Source: Artocarpus heterophyllus (taxonomy: Eukaryota > Streptophyta > Magnoliopsida > Rosales > Moraceae). From it: 64,000 bases of DNA. The DNA lies in contig CM046332.1 of NCBI GenBank assembly GCA_025403435.1, forward strand, positions 4,847,596 to 4,911,595. The letters run 5' to 3'. The notes beneath the pieces were generated by a model. That model was given only the letters and a program-made list of their open reading frames with translations, searched no databases and was not told the DNA's origin. This document shows, one piece after another, positions 57,023-64,000 of the stretch (its first letter is position 1; every line of letters begins with the position of its first letter). A program made the position numbers and the translations under genes.

Positions 57023-59188
57023 TGTAACGCCCCAAAATTTATTTAATGTTAATGTAATATAAATGATGAATTAATGTGCCATAATTAAGGTTTCAACATT
57101 TATTTGATTAATGGGTTGGATTTTGAATTTTTGGTTGTTTTGTTAATTTGGTGAATACAAATGATTTCTCATTGTTTTAAAATGATGTTTTGAGTTTTAA
57201 AACACAACAATTTGTAAAATGTTAAAAATACTCCGTTTTACAAAACCGTGGACGGCACATGGTTTTCGCACAGAAAAATCATTTACCGATTTTCTTTATT
57301 TATTCTCTCTCTTCCTCCTTTCTCCTCACTCACTCAGCTCTCTCTCTCTCCTCTCTCCCGTGAGCTCTCTTCCCTCTCTCGTTCTCTCTCTATCTCTCTC
57401 AAAAAAATTTTGAAACCAAATTCGAATTCAAGCTTCGGGTTAGCGAGGAGGAAGCTCGGGAACGTGATTTAGTAACCGAGAACGCGGATTGGAGCTTCGA
57501 TTCGAGGTTAGTTTTGAAATTTCTAAACTTTTTACAAAATTTTCAATTTTGTGCATTTTTGAAATCTAGGTTTGTTTAAGCCTAGAAAACCCTTGATTTG
57601 AGTTAAATGAACTTAAAACAACTAGAATCTAAGCTTAGATTGAAGAAAAATGGATTGGATTCAAGATTTTTCATTTTGTTCCCTATTTTCTCATTTTTGG
57701 ATTTTTGAGATTTTTGAGTTCAAATCTTGTTTAAATGAGTCCAAATGTGTTCTAGTATGTTTTCCTATCAACTATGATTATTTTCTATGCCTGGGATTTG
57801 AGAAAAACAGGTTAGAATCAAGAATTGTGTTTTGGGGATAGAGAAACTCGTGGCTGGATTTCTAGGTTTTCCCAGTTCAGTAGGCCGGATCACGTGTTCG
57901 GCAGGCCAGACAAGGGATCGGCAGGCCGGTGTTCTTCCATCCGGTAAGCCGAACCTGGGGAAATGACCGGCCGATCGGACCTAGCTTCCGGCAGGCCAAA
58001 CTGTGCAGTTCGGCCGGCCGAAGCAGGGAGTCTGGCAAGCCGACCGAGGCATGGAAAATTTTATGATTTTTCACCTGTTTTCACTGTTTTGAACCCTGAT
58101 TTAAATTCCAACCTTATAGAATGATTTTAAAGATACAAATGGCACACTAGGACATCATGAAATGATTTAGTAACATAGAATGTCTCGAACTAGATATTGA
58201 TCGACTTAGTCTGTATCTAGGAATCGTTCATGGTTCCGTGGAACTAACGTATAGCGGACCGGGATTACGGTATGGGGCACCGGCACGAGTATTGATGTAG
58301 GACTTCTACCCTATTCCTTGGTAGCCTAGTTTCAAAATGCTTTGGCTTTGAAAAGGATTTCTATTAAAATGTTTTCAACGGTTGTTTGAAAATGAATTTA
58401 TTGGTTATATTTTAATATACTGTGAACTGAAATGGACTTCATAATGAATGTAAATGACAACACTCGGTAATTGGGTTTTGAATGATGATGATAATGAACG
58501 TATAGGCATGATGCCATATCAGAGATCGGGTCGTGTAGCGATCGACCTTGGGGGCAGGTCCCGAAACCCAGCTGGGCCACTACGGTGGTGATACCATTAT
58601 GGTTTGCCTAGGAAATGGAAATGATATTAATGGTTATACGGGTAAACTGTTCTGGGTAAGAATGGTTTTACTCAAATTTATTTATTTATTTATTTAAGGT
58701 TTCTTTTAAATAACTCCTGAATAATGACCTGTTTCTTTAAATTAAATTATTTATAAAACGTAGTCCTACTGAGCCTTTCGCTCACATTTTATTTGTTTTA
58801 AATTTCCCCCTCTAGGTGGATTTTCATTTAGGTTCGGAGAGGATTCTTCGGACAGAACCCAGGAACAGTAGGAGGAATTGTAGGTTAAATTGTATTCACT
58901 GTTCAAGGCATGTAATATTCTAAACTTTCTTGATGTTAGACTGTAACTGTATTACTACATTGTCAGTACTATGTGTGTGCACAAGTTGTGGGTCGGAGGA
59001 CCCATACTCGCGGTTCTTTATTCATTTTTATTATTTGCTTAATATTTATAAGTTCTTTTATGAAAATGTGGTTGAAATCTTCTAATTTCTCGTTTAATCT
59101 AATCCTTAAACCATTGGTTTTAATTAAATTCTTATTTAATTAATTTAAATAACCTGCCACGTCACCTCCCGTACTCCGGAGTGTGACA
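57023..59188 (+). mobile_element. Solo LTR G, Tekay-like Ty3/gypsy
   Basis: 2166 bp from TGTAACGCCCC to GGAGTGTGACA, flanked by perfect GGTAT pentamers (57018-57022 and 59189-59193). No internal sequence is present, so it arose by recombination between two LTRs. The TGTAACGCCCC start, the ACTCCGGAGTGTGACA end and the length suit Tekay-type chromoviruses. It lies only 40 bp from element E. It contains a pyrimidine-rich tract (about 57290-57410) and a palindrome array (57877-58043). Confidence 0.9.
57877..58043. repeat. Eight-unit palindrome array in LTR G
   Basis: Units related to TCGGCAGGCCGA start at about 57877, 57898, 57918, 57941, 57966, 57988, 58010 and 58032. One is the perfect palindrome TCGGCCGGCCGA (58010). 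The spacing is 20-25 bp, mostly 21-22. The sequence between units is unrelated. Confidence 0.9.
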
Positions 59189-62186
59189 GGTATATTATAG
59201 ATACCAAATTTAATAGTTAATCTAGATTAAGCTACAATAAGGAACTTAAACCCTTCCGAAATGAAATCTTGAATATTCCTAGATGCTATGAACACAATTC
59301 TCTCAGTCGTAGTAAGATGGACAGTTGATTATCTCTTCTTATTGCTTAAAACAATGCAGAGCAAAGCACAATCATATATGAATCTGTTCACTTATAATTC
59401 GTCAGAGGTCAAATTAAGCATCAAGATAAAAGTAACATCGCCGTCGTAAATGTTAGATCAGTGATCTTACAGCCTTTTTTGAAAGAAAAATAAAGGTTAG
59501 TAAATTTTATCCTCTTGTATATGCATCCTTCATTTTTTATAAAACAATATTATAATTTACATATATTTTTTGAAGAGAAAATTAAATATACTAACATATA
59601 TATTTACATATATATATACATATATATATATGTAACATATATATACATACTTATGTATATATTTACATATATACTAATTACATGCAATCATGCAAAATTT
59701 TCAAACGTACTACGTAGACAAGAAGCAATTGATGATAATTTAATTGCTTATAACTTTTCCTCATTCTCAGCTTGCATCCTGTTAAGCAAGTGGCAAATAA
59801 TGGAAGGATTTTGAAATATTCCTTCAAATCCAAAAAAAGAAAAAGAAGGGATAAATCGTATTTCTGTGAATACTTTGTATAGCATGCACCAATTCTTGAT
59901 AATATTGCGGTGTGAATGAAATATATTTTTCTTTCTGTCCCAACTCCAAGGGAGAAATAGAGAAACAAGTATGCGTATATGTCCATGGATAAATATTCAC
60001 GATCAAACATATATAACATATATATACATACATATAACGATATATAGATAGACTATATTTATTATATTTGTAGTGTTATCTATCGACTACCAAAAACACA
60101 CTACTGTTGTGATCAAGTTGGCCTATTTTAGAGAATAAAATAATTTATGTCATGTATATATAAATTTAACAATATAGCTTCGACAAGTGTTAAAAAAAAT
60201 TCTATACTGTTAATTTAGTCTGAACGGTACTGCATGTGGGGGGCTTCAGAGACCAAGGTGGCTACAAATAAGTTTACTTGAATATAAAATATATATATAT
60301 ATATATATATATGCATGCGTGTGTGTGTGTGTGTGTGTGAAACAATTAACTAACTTGGAGTTGTTGTGCAGCAGCAGCACATGTGCGGCCCATGCATGAC
60401 AGCTTTCTGCTTCTTTAATTCAGCTGTATGATTTTTACTGTCTTTCAACCCTTTTTATTTCTCAAACTCTATGTTTTTGTTTAAAAGCACAAGAACTTGA
60501 CATATATGTGCTTTTGTATATATGTAATTTGACAACGGCAAGCATGCATGTATATTTGCTACGTTTATTCTTTCAATTAGTACTTTTAATCTTTTAATAC
60601 TTGGCAATTATTGAAGTCCCTCTCTCTTGATGACTTGTACAGATGTATAAAATATGAGTCATTTAAATGGAAGTTAACATATTGAAGGAGACTCTTGAAG
60701 AGTTAAAATAAGTTTTTTAAGTGTTTTTTCCCCTGTAGCAGGGATATTAAATTTGTCCCATAATTTCTTATTTTATACAAAATTTCACAAAAAATGAGAG
60801 GGGTGAAGAAAGCCAGTACTTTCCATTCTTTCTGTCGTTTAGCTCAAACTATACTTTCCATCTAGTTAGAATTATTTATAGCTATAATATTTTTCAAGTA
60901 GGTCCCCAGATATATAGAGTATGAGATTTCATGTATGAACATAAAAAATGAGTTACTAATTATTATTAGGGCCAAATTGTTCTCATGTTAACTCATAGGT
61001 GTGATCACATAATGTTGTAGTATAATGTTACTAAGTAAGGCCAAAATATATTTTATAGTAAATTTTTTTAAAATATGACTTCAAGTAAAAACCTCCAATA
61101 TTCTAAGGATATTATTATTTTCGTTCATCTGTATGTCCATGATGCGCTTTCTAATAAAAGAGCAAACAATAATACTTTTTTTTTTGGTGTGTGTGTTTAT
61201 TTTTACAGCTTTTCAAAACTTGCTGCAAAAATGTTCCGTCTAATGTTTGAATATTCTAAACTTTTTCCATGGTGGGGCTATAGTGAAATGTAGGGCAAAG
61301 CTTAAGGGTAAGAATAAGACTTTTTAAAGTGAAGGACCGGGGACCACATTCACATGCACTTGGGAAAGTTTAGGGCCTTTTCCTTATATTTTGCTAAATT
61401 AGGAAGATTAAGTGTTATTTTTTAAAATTTAAGAAAACAAAAAATTGGACCGCAAGTGTCATCTTAGGGAACATTGAAGAAGTTTATTGCCAAAAACAAA
61501 ATTAATCAAATCATCATGATTTAATCTAATCTTGCCACATAAAAACGTTGATGAGGTGATGACTTCATGTAGCTCAGTCATGCTAATAATATTTCTCAAA
61601 TGATGAAGTCAAATTGTAATATTAATTCAAGCTCTATGATTGCTTTCATGACTTCATTATCTTAGTGTTGTATTTCCTTTTCAGTTTTAGTTGGAGCCAT
61701 TATAATTGATGCTATATACATATATAATTTCTGTAGATATATGTGTGTATATATTATATATATATTTATATATTTGTGTATATATTATGGACATAACAAA
61801 GTTTATCATAATGTATGGACTCTTTCTTGCCTCAATTAGTAAACTCTACCAGCCTAGTAGACGTCGATGCTTGCTAAACTCCCACGCCAATGTTGGAAAA
61901 GTACTATTGAAAATGAGGAGGAAAGTTGACAATTGAAAAACCATTTTTTTTTTAAATCGTCTTAAACATATGATATTGTTTAATATATTTAGTATGATGA
62001 TTGATCCCAAAGGAAAAAAGAAAGAAAGAAGGAAAATTGTTTAGCCTACTTTCTTTTTGGGATAAGCGTGGATGGAACCTCGAGAAGAAGTAGTGGTGAC
62101 GTTTATATGTGTGTAGTTAAAGAAGACTCTTGATTATATTTTAAATCAACAAAGCAAGAACCATATTTATTTGTTTGGTATGCAAG
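59189..62186. other. AT-rich spacer with microsatellites, no gene recognised
   Basis: TA-rich tracts occur at about 59590-59650, 60288-60312 and 61730-61780, with a (GT)n tract at 60319-60339. I found no convincing frame, RNA gene or mobile-element end in this 3 kb. It may be true host intergenic DNA. Confidence 0.6.
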
Positions 62187-64000
62187 TGTCACACTCCAGA
62201 ATCTGGGAGGTGAGTTGACAGATTAATTAGGTTAAATAAATTAAAATTCTTATTAAAAACCGCCATTTTGAAAGATATTAAGCTAATTATAAAAATATGG
62301 GATATTTAAAACTTCTTAAGATGTTTGTTGAAATATGAAAGCAAGCAAAGAAAATTAAAATATTAAATAAACGAACACCATTGGGCCTCACTGGACCCAT
62401 AGTAGTGCACACACACGGTATCGACAATATTAAATACATAACAACAGTCCAAATAAAAAGGAAATAAATTAAAATATTACATACCTTGTTTATAAATAAA
62501 TGCACTAGACAGTGATGTCCTAATCCTGCGGTCCCTTCCGGTTCTTCAATCTTCCCTAAACTGGATTCCACCTAAAAGGAGGAAAGGTTTTAAAACAAGA
62601 AAAATGTAAGCGAAAGGCTCAGTAGGACTAATCTTTTGAAAATATTTAATTTAAACATATAATTCATTTTTTAAAAAAAAAGTATAAAACAAGATAAATA
62701 AATAAACAAATAACTACTAAAGCTCATTAAATTTATTCATACCATTTAATCATTTATTCATCCATAGACAGTCTCATTATCATGTTTTCAGTAAAGCCAT
62801 ATGAATCACCACCGAAATAACCCAACTAGGTTTCAGGACTTACCCCTAAGGTCGCACTCTCGATGACCCGATCTCTGTATATAGCATCATAATCTATTTT
62901 ATCATTCCATATAGTACTAACCGACACATTCGATGTCATATCATTATCATGTCTCATTTACCAGATATTCTCATTACGTTCATTATGACCATTCATTATT
63001 TAGCCAATAATGAAAATAAGTGATAAACTTTATTTCTTGAAAACATTTGAAAGTAAATGCTTTGTGGCCAAAATCCTTTAAAACATGGCTACCAAAGGAA
63101 AAGGGGTAGAAGTCCTACCTCAATATCCTGTACCAACGTTCAACACCGCAGTCCCGATCCGCTATACATTAACTCCACAGAACAACGAGCAACCTTAAAT
63201 AGAAACTAAGTTTATCAATATCTAGCTCAAGGTATTCTACATCTCTAAGCTATCTCATGGTGTCTTAGTATGCCTTTAGGGTTCACAAAATCATTTCATA
63301 ATGTTAAAATCTTGATCTAGGTTTTAAATAGTGAAAAACGGGCAAAAAATGGCGAGTTTTCTTGAAGTCCAGTCGGCCTGCCGGAACCCCTGGTCCAGCC
63401 TGCCGAACTCTACAGTTCGACCTGCCGACCAGATGAATCCGACCTGCCGAACCTATGAATCTTGCCTACCAAACTAGAAAAACATGGGGGGTCCGAAACT
63501 TCGATTCTCGACCTCCGAAAGCCCCAAAATCAATTTTTAAACCTGTTTTCAAGTCCCAGAGCATTTATAACATTGACAAATGATAGAAAAACATGCTAAA
63601 ACACATTTAGGCAAGAATTACATAGAAATTTTCTATGAAATCCAAAAATGGAGAAAAAGAGGAAAGTTTGATTTGATCCAAAGTTTGTGAAATCAAGCCT
63701 AGATTTTAGATGATTTAAGTTCTACTAACTTAGATTAAGGGTTTTCTAAGCTCAAGAAACTCAGATTACAACATTTTAAAGAAATTGAAAAATTTAGAAT
63801 AAAAGTTTGAAATTTAAAAAACAAGGAAACTAACCTCGAATTGAAGCTTTAAAATAATTTTGTGGAAGTCAAATCACGCTTCTAAGCTGCCAATCTAGCT
63901 AAGATTTGAAGCTTGAACTCAAAATTTTGAAATCAAAGAGAGAGGTAGAGAGAGCAGCGTGAGATAGAAGGAAGAGAGAGAGAATGTGTCTGAGAGAGAG
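62187..64000 (-). mobile_element. LTR H, Tekay-like, minus strand, cut by window end
   Basis: The plus-strand start TGTCACACTCC (62187) is the reverse of the GTGTGACA end of LTR G, and similarity to G continues to 64000, where the CT-rich tract (as GA) is reached. About 300 bp should lie beyond the window. No primer-binding site adjoins 62187, so this is not a 5' LTR facing left. It is either a solo LTR or the 3' LTR of an element extending to the right. Confidence 0.85.
63373..63472. repeat. Five-unit palindrome array in LTR H, exact 22-bp period
   Basis: Units in reverse form (TCGGCCTGCCGG and variants) start at 63373, 63395, 63417, 63439 and 63461. The spacing is 22 bp each time. Confidence 0.9.

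Noticed and set aside
59189..62186. Possible host gene in the right-hand spacer
   Set aside because: Only short AT-rich frames without domains, no splice-consistent exon series, and several microsatellites.

Overview
The window is about 64 kb of AT-rich plant nuclear DNA, most likely from a flowering plant and probably a eudicot. It consists almost entirely of LTR retrotransposons. I see no host protein-coding gene, rRNA, tRNA or CRISPR array. The evidence is the plant-type Ty1/copia and Ty3/gypsy Gag-Pol domains, primer-binding sites complementary to initiator tRNA-Met, TG...CA long terminal repeats and 5-bp target-site duplications. I cannot name the species.

Layout. (1) 1-23503 is a three-level nest. 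The host is a minus-strand Tat/Ogre-like gypsy element: integrase remnant at 1-537, protease, gag and 5' LTR at 20511-23503. A minus-strand Tekay/Del-like chromovirus (B, 2248-7901 plus 17529-20510) sits in its protease. A plus-strand copia element (A, 7902-17528) is inserted in B's first gag-like ORF. A truncated minus-strand LTR of A's family lies at 538-2247. One deletion at 2247/2248 would explain the missing Tat RT/RNase H, the missing B chromodomain and 3' LTR, and the cut A-type LTR. (2) 23906-32450 is probably a decayed minus-strand copia-type LTR, interrupted by a complete CRM-like chromovirus (F, 24076-30861, target duplication CAACT). (3) 35805-45316 is copia element D (plus). 47530-56982 is a second copy of the same family, E (minus, target duplication CGAGT). 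The two face each other as a 9.5-kb inverted repeat. (4) 57023-59188 is a Tekay-type solo LTR (G, target duplication GGTAT). 62187-64000 is a related minus-strand LTR (H) that runs off the window. Spacers at 23504-23905, 32451-35804, 45317-47529 and 59189-62186 hold only AT-rich DNA and microsatellites.

All coding regions carry stops or frameshifts, so no element looks autonomous. The longest surviving domain is D's RT-RNase H frame (42042-43349).

Most notable structure. (a) An imperfect palindrome, consensus TCGGCAGGCCGA, is repeated at 21-22 bp in the LTR and leader of copia family A and also in the LTRs of the unrelated gypsy family G/H. (b) The RNA leaders of both copia families hold chains of hairpins upstream of gag. 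Several of these hairpins present the same loop: CCCTACGG in D/E and CCCCTAGG in A. (c) The D/E LTRs carry palindromes just upstream of the TATA box whose sequences differ between subtypes while the fold is kept.
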